Below are positions 1 through 8,489 of a DNA stretch of 64,000 bases, in pieces. Source of the DNA: JBBQWZ01 sp038210135. GTDB lineage: Bacteria > Acidobacteriota > Terriglobia > Bryobacterales > Bryobacteraceae. The notes under the pieces are model-generated. The model was given only the letters and a program-made list of their open reading frames with translations. It was not told where the DNA came from and did no database searches. Numbering within the stretch: position 1 is the stretch's first letter; each line of letters starts with the position of its first letter. The DNA lies in NCBI GenBank assembly GCA_038210135.1, contig JBBQWZ010000017.1, positions 42,391 through 106,390 of the forward strand, written 5' to 3'. A program made the position numbers and the translations under genes.

Positions 1-1359
1 GACGATGTCGCGGGGATACGCAAGGGTCTTACCGACAAGTTCAACGCCGTTTTCGATGCAGCGCACCGTGTCAAAGATGATCTCGAATATGAGGAAGTGG
101 AAGAGCGGGAGACGCTAATTGCGTCGGCGGTTTCGACGGGCGTGGATGCGGCGCGACTGAATGAAGTAATCGACCGGATCACGACTTTTCCGGGCGACTT
201 CCATCTCTATCCGAAACTGAAGGGCTTCATCGAGAAGCGCCGGGAATCGATGCGCGGCGCATCCGCCGATTGGGGTCTGGCCGAAGCATTGGCATTCGGA
301 ACGTTGGCGCTTGAGGGCAAGGCGATCCGGCTGACGGGGCAGGATTCGAGCCGCGGAACGTTTACGCAGCGGCACGTGGAGTATTCCGATGCGGAGAATG
401 GTCGTCACTACATTCCGCTGCAGCATCTCTCGCCGACGCAGGCGCGTTTCGAGGTGTACGACAGTCCGCTGAGCGAATACGCGACGACCGGTTTTGAGTT
501 CGGGTACACGACGGCCGATCCGTCCACGCTGGTGTTGTGGGAAGGGCAGTTTGGCGATTTCGTGAACGGTGCGCAGATCATGATCGATCAGTTCATATCG
601 ACTTCCGAGGCGAAATGGGGCCAGCCCAACGGCCTGGTGATGCTGCTTCCGCATGGCAATGAAGGACAGGGTCCGGAGCACACGAGCGCGCGCATCGAGC
701 GCTTCCTACAGCTTTGCGGCGAGAACAACATGCAGGTCTGCAATTGTTCGACACCGGCCCAATACTTCCACTTATTGCGTCGGCAAATGTACGGCGGCAC
801 GGATGGCCACGGAGTTCGCAAGCCGCTGATCATTTTTACGCCCAAGAGCATTTTGCGCCATCCGCGGGCCATTTCGGCGCTTTCAGAACTGGCCTCGGGT
901 TCGTTTCACGAGATCCTCGCCGAAGGCGTGGCGGATCCGGCGGAGATTACCAAAGTTCTGGTCTGTAGCGGAAAAGTCTACTACGACCTGCTTGCCGCGC
1001 GCGATGAACGCAAAGCATCGCATGTTGCGATCGTGCGGGTGGAGCAGATTTACCCGTTCGCGTCGGAGCAATTCGAGGGCGCGGTCGGCATGTATCCGGC
1101 TACGGCCGAAGTCGTTTGGGTGCAGGACGAATCCCGAAATATGGGAGCGTATCGTTTTGTCGAAGAGCGGATGCAGCCGATTCTGAGCAAAACCAATCGG
1201 CAGCTTCACTATGCGGGTCGGCCCGAAAGTGCGAGTCCGGCGGCGGGTTCGCTGAAGCGCCACCAGTTCGAACAGGCGAAGCTGATCGGCGAGGCGTTCG
1301 CGCCCGTGACGATGCCCAAGCCGCTGATGCGGCTGGTCCGTCGGAAGAAGCAAAGCTAA
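1..1359 (+). CDS. sucA: 2-oxoglutarate dehydrogenase E1 component, C-terminal part (5' truncated by window)
   Basis: The frame is open from base 1, so the gene begins upstream; 452 residues are visible. They cover the C-terminal transketolase-like half of the thiamine-diphosphate E1 (or KGD-type) enzyme that decarboxylates 2-oxoglutarate in the TCA cycle. Visible family signatures are GQDSSRGTFTQRH (about 328-366), the EFGY/WEGQFGDF segment and HGNEGQGPEHTSAR (about 652-690), followed by the transketolase C-terminal domain. The end fits the family (PLMRLVRRKKQS). A strong terminator follows at 1381-1424. Whether the missing N-terminus carries an E2-like domain (multifunctional KGD) cannot be seen. 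Confidence 0.95.
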   Translation, partial: DDVAGIRKGLTDKFNAVFDAAHRVKDDLEYEEVEERETLIASAVSTGVDAARLNEVIDRITTFPGDFHLYPKLKGFIEKRRESMRGASADWGLAEALAFGTLALEGKAIRLTGQDSSRGTFTQRHVEYSDAENGRHYIPLQHLSPTQARFEVYDSPLSEYATTGFEFGYTTADPSTLVLWEGQFGDFVNGAQIMIDQFISTSEAKWGQPNGLVMLLPHGNEGQGPEHTSARIERFLQLCGENNMQVCNCSTPAQYFHLLRRQMYGGTDGHGVRKPLIIFTPKSILRHPRAISALSELASGSFHEILAEGVADPAEITKVLVCSGKVYYDLLAARDERKASHVAIVRVEQIYPFASEQFEGAVGMYPATAEVVWVQDESRNMGAYRFVEERMQPILSKTNRQLHYAGRPESASPAAGSLKRHQFEQAKLIGEAFAPVTMPKPLMRLVRRKKQS

Positions 1360-1380
1360 CGCGACACACCGAAAAAGCGA

Positions 1381-1424
1381 AGGCCGGGTCCGCTCTTGTC
1401 GAGCAGCCCGGCCTTTTTGTTTTT
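1381..1424 (+). terminator. Rho-independent terminator between sucA and pckA
   Basis: AGGCCGGG (1381-1388) pairs perfectly with CCCGGCCT (1407-1414). An inner GCTC/GAGC pairing extends the stem, and a T-rich run (1414-1424) follows. It lies 21 nt after the sucA stop. On the other strand an A-run at 1372-1376 places a T-run just after the same stem, so it may also terminate the convergent pckA transcript. Confidence 0.85.
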
Positions 1425-1432
1425 AGAAGGAG

Positions 1433-3034
1433 CTAGCGCGAAACGGGAGCAGCTTCGAGGATCTCTTCCGCCATGAATCCGAACTTTTCAAAGTTCTTAC
1501 GGAACAGGCCGGCGAGATGTTCGGCGGCCTTGTCGTAGGCCACCGGATCGCTCCATAGCGAACGAGCGTCGAGCAGATTCGTGGGCACGCCTGGGACACT
1601 TTTCGGAACCGCCACGCGGAACACCGGATGCGGTTCCATCTGAACGTCGTCGAGCGATCCGTCGAGCGCTGCGTTCACCATGGCGCGCGTGTAGGGCAAG
1701 TTCATACGCTCGCCGACACCATACGGACCGCCAACCCATCCCGTATTCACGAGGAAGCACTGCACTCCGTGACGTTGCATTTTCTCGCCCAGCATTTTCG
1801 CGTACACCTGCGGATGGCGCGGCAGGAAGGGCTCGCCGAAGCAGGCGCTGAAGGTGGCGGAGGGCTCTTTCCCGAGGCCGCGCTCGGTGCCGGCGACCTT
1901 CGCGGTGTAACCGCTGAGGAAGTGATACATCGCCTGCTCGGGCGTGAGCTTTGAAATGGGAGGCAAGACCCCGAACGCATCGGCGGTCAGAAAGATCACG
2001 GTTTTCGGATGTACGCCAACGCCTGGGATGACGGCGTTGTCAATAAAATTGATGCGGTAAGCGGCGCGCGTGTTCTCGGTGATTTCGTCGGAGTTGAAAT
2101 CGAGCAGCCGCAGGTCCGGCTCCATCACGACGTTTTCGAGAACGGTGCCGAAGCGAATGGCGTTCCAGATCTGAGGCTCTTTTTCCTGCGAGAGTTTAAT
2201 GCATTTCGCGTAGCAGCCGCCTTCGAAATTGAAGACGCCGGAATCGCTCCAGCCATGCTCGTCGTCGCCGATCAGGTGGCGATGCGGATCGGCGGAGAGG
2301 GTCGTTTTCCCGGTTCCCGAGAGCCCAAAAAACAAAGCAACGTCGCCATCTTCGCCGACGTTGGCGGAACAGTGCATCGGCAGCACGTTCTTGAAGGGAA
2401 GCAGATAGTTCAGGATGGTGAAGACGCTCTTCTTCATTTCACCGGCGTATTCCGTGCCGGCAATGATCACGATCTTGCGCTTGAAGTTGATGACGATGCA
2501 GGTCTGCGTGCGCGTGCCGTCTTTAGCCGGGTCCGCGTAGAAGGTCGGCGCGAAGAACAGCGTGAATTCCGGGATGTGCTCTTCGGTCGTTTCCGGATCG
2601 GGGCGAACAAAGAGCTGGCGTGCGAACAGATTGTGCCAGGCGCGCTGGGTGATGACGCGAATCGGTAGGGTGTGCGCCGGATCGGCTCCGCCGAAACAAT
2701 CCTGGACGAAAGCTTCCTGGCCGTGCCAGAACGTCAGCATGCGGTCGTATAATCCGTCGAACTGCTCTTCCGACATCGACTGATTGACGGAGCCCCAGTG
2801 GACGTTGTTCTCCGTGCCGGCTTCGCGGACGATGTATTTGTCTTTGGGCGAGCGGCCCGTGAACTGGCCCGTGCGGACGACGAATGCGCCCCCTGATGCC
2901 AACAAGCCCTCATGTCGCTGAAGAGATTTTTCGATGAGTTGCGCGGTGCCCAGATTCCAATAGGCGGTTTCGAAGTTGCGCAAACCATGCTGCGAGAGGT
3001 CGTATCTACTTGGACGAACACCTGCGTTTTGCAT
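1433..3034 (-). CDS. pckA: Phosphoenolpyruvate carboxykinase (ATP)
   Basis: 533 residues, the usual length for the ATP-dependent enzyme (oxaloacetate + ATP to PEP + CO2 + ADP; gluconeogenesis, cytosol). Seen: substrate motif TGQFTGRSPKDKY (55-67), GTEYAGEMKK (193-202), the Walker-type P-loop GLSGTGKTTLSADP (237-250) and the metal/second kinase motif LIGDDEHGW (254-262). It converges on sucA across a shared terminator. The ATG has no clear Shine-Dalgarno; a GATAAACT element sits about 13 nt upstream of the start and may be a -10 box with a very short leader. Confidence 0.97.
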   Translation of the reverse strand: MQNAGVRPSRYDLSQHGLRNFETAYWNLGTAQLIEKSLQRHEGLLASGGAFVVRTGQFTGRSPKDKYIVREAGTENNVHWGSVNQSMSEEQFDGLYDRMLTFWHGQEAFVQDCFGGADPAHTLPIRVITQRAWHNLFARQLFVRPDPETTEEHIPEFTLFFAPTFYADPAKDGTRTQTCIVINFKRKIVIIAGTEYAGEMKKSVFTILNYLLPFKNVLPMHCSANVGEDGDVALFFGLSGTGKTTLSADPHRHLIGDDEHGWSDSGVFNFEGGCYAKCIKLSQEKEPQIWNAIRFGTVLENVVMEPDLRLLDFNSDEITENTRAAYRINFIDNAVIPGVGVHPKTVIFLTADAFGVLPPISKLTPEQAMYHFLSGYTAKVAGTERGLGKEPSATFSACFGEPFLPRHPQVYAKMLGEKMQRHGVQCFLVNTGWVGGPYGVGERMNLPYTRAMVNAALDGSLDDVQMEPHPVFRVAVPKSVPGVPTNLLDARSLWSDPVAYDKAAEHLAGLFRKNFEKFGFMAEEILEAAPVSR

Positions 3035-3085
3035 AGGTCAACGTTCGAGTTTATCACGCGGCCCCCGGACGGCTGGCGCGGCGGC

Positions 3086-3091
3086 TATCAT
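3086..3091 (+). promoter_or_regulatory. -10-like TATCAT, leaderless-type spacing
   Basis: TATCAT ends 5 nt before the ATG at 3097. The intervening GAGGT could also serve as a poor, too-close ribosome site. No good -35 box is visible. Confidence 0.35.
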
Positions 3092-3096
3092 GAGGT

Positions 3097-3720
3097 ATGA
3101 ATTTTCGGCGGGCGCTACTTCCGCTCGCGAGCCTAATCATCTGTTCGGGGGCATTCGCACAAGTCATCGACTTCGAGTCGGGCGGTCTTAAATTCAAGAC
3201 GCTGACTCATAACGGAGTCACGGTGATGTTCGCGAGCCTTCCGACGCAGGTCCGCGACTACGCGATACTTCAAATCGCGGTTTCAAATGGATCGAAGATT
3301 ACCTGGAGTATCAAGCCGGAGGATTTCCATTTCGAGCGCGCGGACGGTCAGGTGACCTCGGGTGTTCCGGCGCGCGAGGTCGTCCAGCAGTTGATCGACC
3401 ACGGCGGGCGTGGGGATGTGATCAAGCTGGTGAACGCGTATGAGGCTAGTGTTTTTGGGAACACGCGGATGCGTTCGACGAATGGCTACGAATCCCGACG
3501 GCAGGCGGCGCACGCTGAGGTGGGGTCGAATAAGTTGAAGGCCGCGGCGGCCGCTTCGGCTATCGCGCTGGTGTCGACGAAGCTGAAGCCGGGCGAATCT
3601 ACCGACGGTGCTGTATTCTATTCAACCGGCGGCAAGCCATTGGGAACAGGCCACTTATATGCGAACGTCGCGGGCGAGCGTTTCGAGTTTGACGTCGAAG
3701 TCGCATCCCCGTCGCATTGA
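3097..3720 (+). CDS. Secreted hypothetical protein
   Basis: 207 residues. An N-terminal signal peptide is clear (MNFRRALLPLASLIICSGAFA, cleavage probably after AFA), so the product is exported. The mature part begins QVIDFESGG and contains a beta-rich segment around 'FHFERADGQVTSGVP' that resembles the general style of exported acidobacterial immunoglobulin-like proteins, but I do not recognise a family. An Ala-rich helix (KAAAAASAIALV) sits near residue 150. It is divergent from pckA with only 62 bp between the starts. Function unknown. Confidence 0.75.
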   Translation: MNFRRALLPLASLIICSGAFAQVIDFESGGLKFKTLTHNGVTVMFASLPTQVRDYAILQIAVSNGSKITWSIKPEDFHFERADGQVTSGVPAREVVQQLIDHGGRGDVIKLVNAYEASVFGNTRMRSTNGYESRRQAAHAEVGSNKLKAAAAASAIALVSTKLKPGESTDGAVFYSTGGKPLGTGHLYANVAGERFEFDVEVASPSH

Positions 3721-3759
3721 AACGACAAGATCCAGCGCTGCGTGGTATTCTAAAAATGT

Positions 3760-3969
3760 ATGTCGATCCCGAACGTTAAGCGCTACCGTATTTCGAGCCC
3801 GGACGGCTCGCAGACGGCCACTTTGATGGCTGTGCTCCCCAAAGATATTGATGTGAATGCGTACTTGCAGGACGCCTCCAAGCGGTTCGACTGGAAGGCC
3901 CACCTCGAAGCGCAACAGCGCCAGTTCAAAGTCCGCGTCGGTCAGCAGAAACAGAAGAAGGCGAAATAA
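3760..3969 (+). CDS. Small basic hypothetical protein
   Basis: 69 residues, start ATG at 3760. A TATTCT hexamer lies 8 nt upstream and there is no Shine-Dalgarno, so the start fits a leaderless mRNA. The N-terminal half is polar (RYRISSPDGSQTATLMAVLP) and the C-terminal third is a charged helix ending in QQKQKKAK. No family is recognised. It may be transcribed with the 3097-3720 gene (39 nt gap) or on its own. Confidence 0.55.
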   Translation: MSIPNVKRYRISSPDGSQTATLMAVLPKDIDVNAYLQDASKRFDWKAHLEAQQRQFKVRVGQQKQKKAK

Positions 3970-4082
3970 TCGCCGCGGGCTTTGCCGCCCGCCTGACTTC
4001 GCGCTCCACTTTCCCATGCGCCGCGACTTCCGTGACCAATGTCCGGAATTAGCGGCGCATTTCTATTTTTGGCGCCCCTGCT

Positions 4083-4757
4083 ATGCAGACCGAACTAGCA
4101 ACTTTTCTCAGAACCGCATTCCTGGTCGTGGCCGCGCTGCTACCCATCATCAATCCCCCCGGAGCCGCTCCGATTTTCCTATCGATGACGGCTGGGCTGG
4201 ACGCGCGGACGCGCCAGAGTATGGCTTGGCGTGTCGGGATCAACGCGCTGATCTTACTCGTCGTGGCGATGTTTATCGGATCGTACGTACTGGCGTTCTT
4301 CGGAATTTCACTGATGGCGGTCCGGCTGGGCGGCGGTTTGCTGGTGATGGCGAGCGGCTGGAAACTGCTGAATAGCGAGGAAGCGGAAAAGCATCCTGAC
4401 GTGGCGCCGAAGGTGTCCGAATCGAAGCTCGCGAGCCAGGCGTTCTATCCTTTGACCTTCCCTTTGACCGTAGGGCCAGGATCGATCTCGATTGCGGTTG
4501 CGCTCGGCGCGACGCTACCTTCACCGGGCGTTTCGTTGTGGATGAAGCTGCTGGCCAGCCTGGTGGCGATCGTCGTAGTGGCATTGACGGTCTACTTGAG
4601 TCTGCGATCCGCGCCGAACCTGCTGCGGTTTTTAGGCAACACCGGAATGACCGTCTTGCTGCGGATGTCGGCGTTTATTCTTCTGTGCGTTGGCGTGCAG
4701 ATCTTGTTGGGCGGGTTCGAGGATTTTTACCGCACGCTGTCAAAGCCGAGCCTTTAA
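4083..4757 (+). CDS. MarC family integral membrane protein
   Basis: 224 residues, typical of the MarC/UPF0056 family. Six hydrophobic segments can be seen. The family hallmark near the N-terminus is present (LLPIINPPGAAPIFL, about residues 20-34), and the second half has FPLTVGPGSISIAVALGA (about 122-139), matching the family's internal repeat. MarC proteins sit in the inner membrane; transport of small amino acids has been described for one relative, but the role here is unknown. Its stop overlaps the 3' end of the convergent HEAT-repeat gene by 18 bp (4740-4757). Confidence 0.88.
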   Translation: MQTELATFLRTAFLVVAALLPIINPPGAAPIFLSMTAGLDARTRQSMAWRVGINALILLVVAMFIGSYVLAFFGISLMAVRLGGGLLVMASGWKLLNSEEAEKHPDVAPKVSESKLASQAFYPLTFPLTVGPGSISIAVALGATLPSPGVSLWMKLLASLVAIVVVALTVYLSLRSAPNLLRFLGNTGMTVLLRMSAFILLCVGVQILLGGFEDFYRTLSKPSL

Positions 4758-6026
4758 GATCCGCAACGCTTTGAGGCCTTCGGACGCGACGTCCGGATCG
4801 GGATCCGAGGCGAGCGGTTCGAGATACTTGAGCGATTCGCGGTCGCCCGAGATGGCGAGTACTTGCGCCAGTTGGGTTTTCTCATCGCGGCTTCCACTGC
4901 TGAAGATGGGGTAGACGACTTTGCGGATCTCGACGTTCTGGCAGAGCTCGATCAGGAAAGCGCGCGCGACGCCGCGCCACGATTTGAGGTTGAGCGAATT
5001 TACGAGGTAGTGCAGCGCGCTAAATTCGCCAAAATCCGAATCTCCCGATCCGACGACTGCGAAGGCGAGCGAGAGCCGTACGCTCTGCTTCCGCTCGTCG
5101 GCGAAAGCCTTTTCGAGCATCGGACGATCGGCGGGATTCTTGAGACGCGCATAGCCTTCGGCGGAAGCGGCGCGGAGGGCGTCGTCCTTGTCTGAGAAGT
5201 AGCGCTGATAGACGGCCCGGTTCTCCGCCATGGGAAGCATGGAGAGGGCGGTAAGCGCGGCCCGGCGTACGCGAGCGGAGCCGGCGCGGTCCAGGACGTC
5301 GCGCAAATCCGGCGCGGCGGGACGGTATTGCAGCAAGCCGGTTGTCTCAATCGCGGCGAGCTGAACTTTTTCGTCGAGATCGCGCAAGAGAAACTGAATC
5401 CGCCCGCCGGAATCCTTGTCGCGGATTTTCTGGATCGCCATCAGCGATTCGTAGATGAGCGGCGTGTCCTTCGAACGCAGGGCGTCGTGGAGGTCATTGA
5501 TCGCCGCCCGCGCCCGGAGAACGCCGATCGCCCGGGCGGCGCTGGCGCGGACTTCCATGCTGGATCCGCTCCGAACCAAGGTGCCGAGGACGGGTGAAAT
5601 TGCAGGTAGAATTTCGACGTAGGGATCGATGATGAGGTCCGTTTGCTCGTTGAACTTTGCCTTGATCGTGGAACCGACGCGTTGCAGTGAGCCGCTGAAC
5701 CCGCCGGCTTTGACGTAACCAGGCAGGTAGAAATTCACGATTCCGTCGGTCGCTCGAATCTGAACTTCGGCGTCGGCGTCGCGAGTGGCTTTCATCAACG
5801 GCTCGAGTGTGGTGCGTCCGCCGATTCCGACAATCGCTTTGACGGCCTCAACGCGCACGATCGTATCGGCGTCGTCGAGGTAAGGGATCAGTTTCGGGAT
5901 CAGTTCCGAGGACCCTTGTTTGGCGTATTCGCGGACGGCCTTGGCGCGCTGCTTCGGATCTCCGGAGGAGGCTGGTTCTTGCGCTAACAAGCCGAGGCAA
6001 GTGAACGCGGCGGCAAGAAGTCTCAT
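4740..6026 (-). CDS. Secreted HEAT-repeat protein
   Basis: 428 residues with a short signal peptide (MRLLAAAFTCLGLLAQ). The rest is a run of HEAT/PBS-lyase-like helical repeats, for example LIPYLDDADTIVRVEAVKAI and ASDPDPDVASEGLKAL, covering roughly residues 35-120 and 160-427. An interruption around 120-150 (YVKAGGFSGSLQRVGSTIKA) is not helical-repeat-like. Such proteins usually act as periplasmic scaffolds; no catalytic motif is visible. The start is supported by a promoter-like TTGGCA-18 nt-TAGTCT ending 7 nt before the ATG, suggesting a leaderless mRNA. Confidence 0.85.
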   Translation of the reverse strand: MRLLAAAFTCLGLLAQEPASSGDPKQRAKAVREYAKQGSSELIPKLIPYLDDADTIVRVEAVKAIVGIGGRTTLEPLMKATRDADAEVQIRATDGIVNFYLPGYVKAGGFSGSLQRVGSTIKAKFNEQTDLIIDPYVEILPAISPVLGTLVRSGSSMEVRASAARAIGVLRARAAINDLHDALRSKDTPLIYESLMAIQKIRDKDSGGRIQFLLRDLDEKVQLAAIETTGLLQYRPAAPDLRDVLDRAGSARVRRAALTALSMLPMAENRAVYQRYFSDKDDALRAASAEGYARLKNPADRPMLEKAFADERKQSVRLSLAFAVVGSGDSDFGEFSALHYLVNSLNLKSWRGVARAFLIELCQNVEIRKVVYPIFSSGSRDEKTQLAQVLAISGDRESLKYLEPLASDPDPDVASEGLKALRILKARL

Positions 6027-6033
6027 ACTTCTA

Positions 6034-6063
6034 AGACTATCGCCGCCGGATCCCGGTTGCCAA
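6034..6063 (-). promoter_or_regulatory. Promoter of the HEAT-repeat gene (-35 TTGGCA, -10 TAGTCT)
   Basis: Reading the minus strand: TTGGCA (complement of 6058-6063), an 18-nt spacer and TAGTCT (complement of 6034-6039), then 7 nt to the ATG at 6026. The -35 matches the sigma-70 consensus at five of six positions. The predicted start site falls on or next to the A of the start codon. Confidence 0.5.
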
Positions 6064-6079
6064 AAGGATGATCGGCGTG

Positions 6080-6123
6080 CAAAAACAAAAACGCGCGCCG
6101 AGTACTGTTATTCAGCGCGCGTT
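6080..6123 (-). terminator. Rho-independent terminator of trxA
   Basis: AACGCGCGC (6090-6098) and GCGCGCGTT (6115-6123) form a perfect 9-bp stem with a 16-nt loop. On the minus strand it is followed by a T-rich tract (complement of 6080-6090). It lies 45 nt beyond the trxA stop. Confidence 0.85.
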
Positions 6124-6167
6124 AGTCACAAGGAGGCGCCGGATTTCGCCGGTGCCAAGGCAATCTC

Positions 6168-6497
6168 TTAGAGGTGAGCGTCGAGCATTTTCTGCAGATC
6201 GGCCTTGCCCATGGCACCGACCTTCTGTTCGACTACCTTGCCGCCCTTAAACAGCAGCAGGGTGGGAATTCCGCGAACGTTGTACCGCATGGCGGTGCCA
6301 TTGTTTTCATCGACGTTCAGCTTGCCGATCTTGACTTTACCGACGTAGTCGGCCGATAGGGCATCGATCGTCGGAGTCATCATGCGGCAGGGTCCGCACC
6401 ATTCCGCCCAGAAGTCCACAAGAACCGGGACCTCGGAGCCAATTACCTCAGCCTCAAAGGCCGCATCCGTAAACGTGAGCGTGTTTTCGCTTGCCAT
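6168..6497 (-). CDS. trxA: Thioredoxin
   Basis: 109 residues, standard thioredoxin length. The redox motif WCGPCRM lies at residues 33-39 in the usual context DFWAEWCGPC; the cis-proline loop is RGIPTLLLFKGG (about 75-86). It is a cytosolic dithiol reductant for reductases and stress repair. The ATG is preceded on the minus strand by GAAGGAAG at good ribosome-site spacing. It lies 39 bp downstream of glgA, in the same direction, and has its own terminator. Confidence 0.96.
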   Translation of the reverse strand: MASENTLTFTDAAFEAEVIGSEVPVLVDFWAEWCGPCRMMTPTIDALSADYVGKVKIGKLNVDENNGTAMRYNVRGIPTLLLFKGGKVVEQKVGAMGKADLQKMLDAHL

Positions 6498-6536
6498 ACT
6501 TCCTTCTCTCTATCTAATAAGATGCACGGCTCGCTG

Positions 6537-7961
6537 TTACGGTCGCAACGAAATCCCGCGGTACAACTCCGCGTATTGACTCGCCGCGACATCCCAGGAG
6601 AAGTTCGACCGCATGCCTGCCTGCTCCAAAGCGCGCCACCGATCCGCTTGCCGGAAGGCCGCCAAAGCCTCCCGAATCGCGCCAAGCATCGCCCAGCCTG
6701 AGAACTCCTGGAACTTGAATCCGGTGCTCTCTTTGATCGTATCATCGAGCCCGCCGACCGCGCGAACGATGGGCACGGTTCCGTATTTCAGGCTATAAAT
6801 CTGGTTCAAGCCGCAAGGTTCATACTTGCTGGGCATCAGGAACATGTCGGCCCCCGCTTCGATCCGGTGCGCCAGCCCGTCGTCGTAGCCGATGCGGACT
6901 CCAAACTTGTCGGGACGGACGCCCGCGAGATAACGGAACATGTCTTCCGTGCCGTGATCGCCGCTGCCGACCACAGCGAAAGCGCAATCTTCGTTTGCCA
7001 ATTCCGCCGCGACCTGGCCGAACAACTCGAAGCCTTTCTGCTCCGCAAATCGCGACACGATTCCGATCAGCGGACGATCGAGGTACTGCGGCAGGTTCAG
7101 CTCGGCGAGAAGTTCGCGCTTGCAGATCCGTTTTCCGGAAAGATCGGCCGGCGAATAGTTCACCGGAAGGTAGCGATCGGTTTCCGGATTCCACTCGTGA
7201 TAATCGGCGCCGTTCAGGATTCCGGTGACGGAACCGCCGCGGGAACGCAGCAAGCCATCCAAGCCGAATCCGCCTTCGGCCGTCTGAATTTCTAGTGCGT
7301 AGCGGGGACTCACTGTACTGATGTGATCCGCAAACACGATGCCAGCTTTCAGGAAATTGACGTCACCGTGATATTCGAGCAGATCCTGCCTGAATAGCGC
7401 CTCGTCCAGGCCGAGATCCGCCATCGCCCAGCGCCCAAAGCGGCCGTGATAGCCCATGTTGTGGATGCTCATCACGAGCTTGATGCCGAAGAACGTCGGG
7501 TCCCCGCCGAAGGTGTGGCGAAGGTAGGGTCCGACCAGACCGGCGGGCCAGTCGTGGCAGTGGAGGATCTCCGGCCGGAAGATATGGCGTATGACTTCGA
7601 GAGCCGCGCGGCAGAGGACGCCGAAGCGGATATGGTTGTCGCTGTAGTCGTCGCCGTCCTCCGCGTAAACGCCGGCGCGGTAATAGAGGGGTCCGCAGTT
7701 GACGAAGTAGAAATTAACCCCGTTGTCCCAGACGCGGTCGATGGAGCAGCTGAAGGTGCGCGAGCCCATGCGAATCGGCATGTCGTTATAAACGCGCTCG
7801 GCACTCCAGGGCACTTGCGCCATCTGATAGCGAGGCAGGATCACCGCGACGTCGTGGCCTTGTTTCGCAAGGGATTGCGGGAGCGCGCCACACACGTCCG
7901 CCAGTCCGCCGGTTTTGATGTACGGTGTGGCTTCGGAGGTGACCATCAGGATCTTGGCCAT
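6537..7961 (-). CDS. glgA: Glycogen/starch synthase (GT5)
   Basis: 474 residues, normal for GlgA, which extends alpha-1,4-glucan from ADP-glucose in the cytosol. Seen: the nucleotide-binding KTGGL motif (residues 16-20), the N-terminal half of the GT-B fold (residues to about 240), and the C-terminal signature EPCGLNQIYSLKYGTVP with the conserved acid-base Glu of GT5, then a Gly-rich VRAVGGLDDTI. No other glycogen genes are adjacent. No clear ribosome site is seen before the ATG. Confidence 0.95.
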   Translation of the reverse strand: MAKILMVTSEATPYIKTGGLADVCGALPQSLAKQGHDVAVILPRYQMAQVPWSAERVYNDMPIRMGSRTFSCSIDRVWDNGVNFYFVNCGPLYYRAGVYAEDGDDYSDNHIRFGVLCRAALEVIRHIFRPEILHCHDWPAGLVGPYLRHTFGGDPTFFGIKLVMSIHNMGYHGRFGRWAMADLGLDEALFRQDLLEYHGDVNFLKAGIVFADHISTVSPRYALEIQTAEGGFGLDGLLRSRGGSVTGILNGADYHEWNPETDRYLPVNYSPADLSGKRICKRELLAELNLPQYLDRPLIGIVSRFAEQKGFELFGQVAAELANEDCAFAVVGSGDHGTEDMFRYLAGVRPDKFGVRIGYDDGLAHRIEAGADMFLMPSKYEPCGLNQIYSLKYGTVPIVRAVGGLDDTIKESTGFKFQEFSGWAMLGAIREALAAFRQADRWRALEQAGMRSNFSWDVAASQYAELYRGISLRP

Positions 7962-8021
7962 GGCGACTATTGTTTCAGGAAAGGCGGGCGATAGCAGCGC
8001 TAAACTAAAATCAGGCCGTAA

Positions 8022-8489
8022 ATGAAAGTCTTCATCTCCTACAGCACCGCGGTCGATCAGATCATCGCCCTAAGAATTCAGACCATGGCCGCTGTGTATG
8101 GAATTGAAAGTTACGTTCCGCCTGCTACAACCCGCTATTTGATGAACGGCCAACTTCCACCAGGCGTTCAACGGGCGCTTAAAGAGTCCGAAGTCGTGCT
8201 GGCAGTGATTACCCATGCTCCAGCTCCCAGCGCCATTGAGGAGATGCGTGAATCGCGGGGAAAAGTGTTGATACCAATTGTCAGTCCAGGTGTTCCGGCT
8301 CAAGCCTACGCGCAATTCCCAGAAGTTTTTGTGGTCGATCCGTCAAACCCTTCCGATGTCGAGCGGCGCATAGTAGACTATCTCAGCAAAAAGCAGAGCT
8401 CTGAGGCTACAAGAAATGCGCTCGTTGCACTGAGCGCTCTCGCTGTAGCGGTGCTTCTACTTGGATCTTTGGCTTCCGAAAAAGCATGA
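8022..8489 (+). CDS. TIR-domain protein with C-terminal membrane anchor
   Basis: 155 residues. The N-terminus MKVFISYSTAVDQ is a TIR/TIR-like start (beta-A strand FISYS). A central VVLAVITHAPAPSAIEEMRE resembles the betaD/alphaD region, where the acidic residue of NAD-cleaving TIR domains lies (candidate Glu in SAIEEM). Residues about 128-150 (ALVALSALAVAVLLLGSL) form a single transmembrane helix, so the TIR domain would face the cytosol from a membrane tether. Bacterial TIR proteins are commonly NAD+-degrading defence effectors or toxins; that role is inferred. A TAAAAT hexamer lies 10 nt before the ATG. It begins the cassette continued by the PIN and BrnA-like genes. Confidence 0.75.
   Translation: MKVFISYSTAVDQIIALRIQTMAAVYGIESYVPPATTRYLMNGQLPPGVQRALKESEVVLAVITHAPAPSAIEEMRESRGKVLIPIVSPGVPAQAYAQFPEVFVVDPSNPSDVERRIVDYLSKKQSSEATRNALVALSALAVAVLLLGSLASEKA

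Noticed and set aside
7446..7994. Long ORF antisense to glgA (182 aa)
   Set aside because: It follows the codon pattern of glgA on the other strand and has no protein motifs; the same holds for other long antisense frames over pckA, mccA, glnD and katG.
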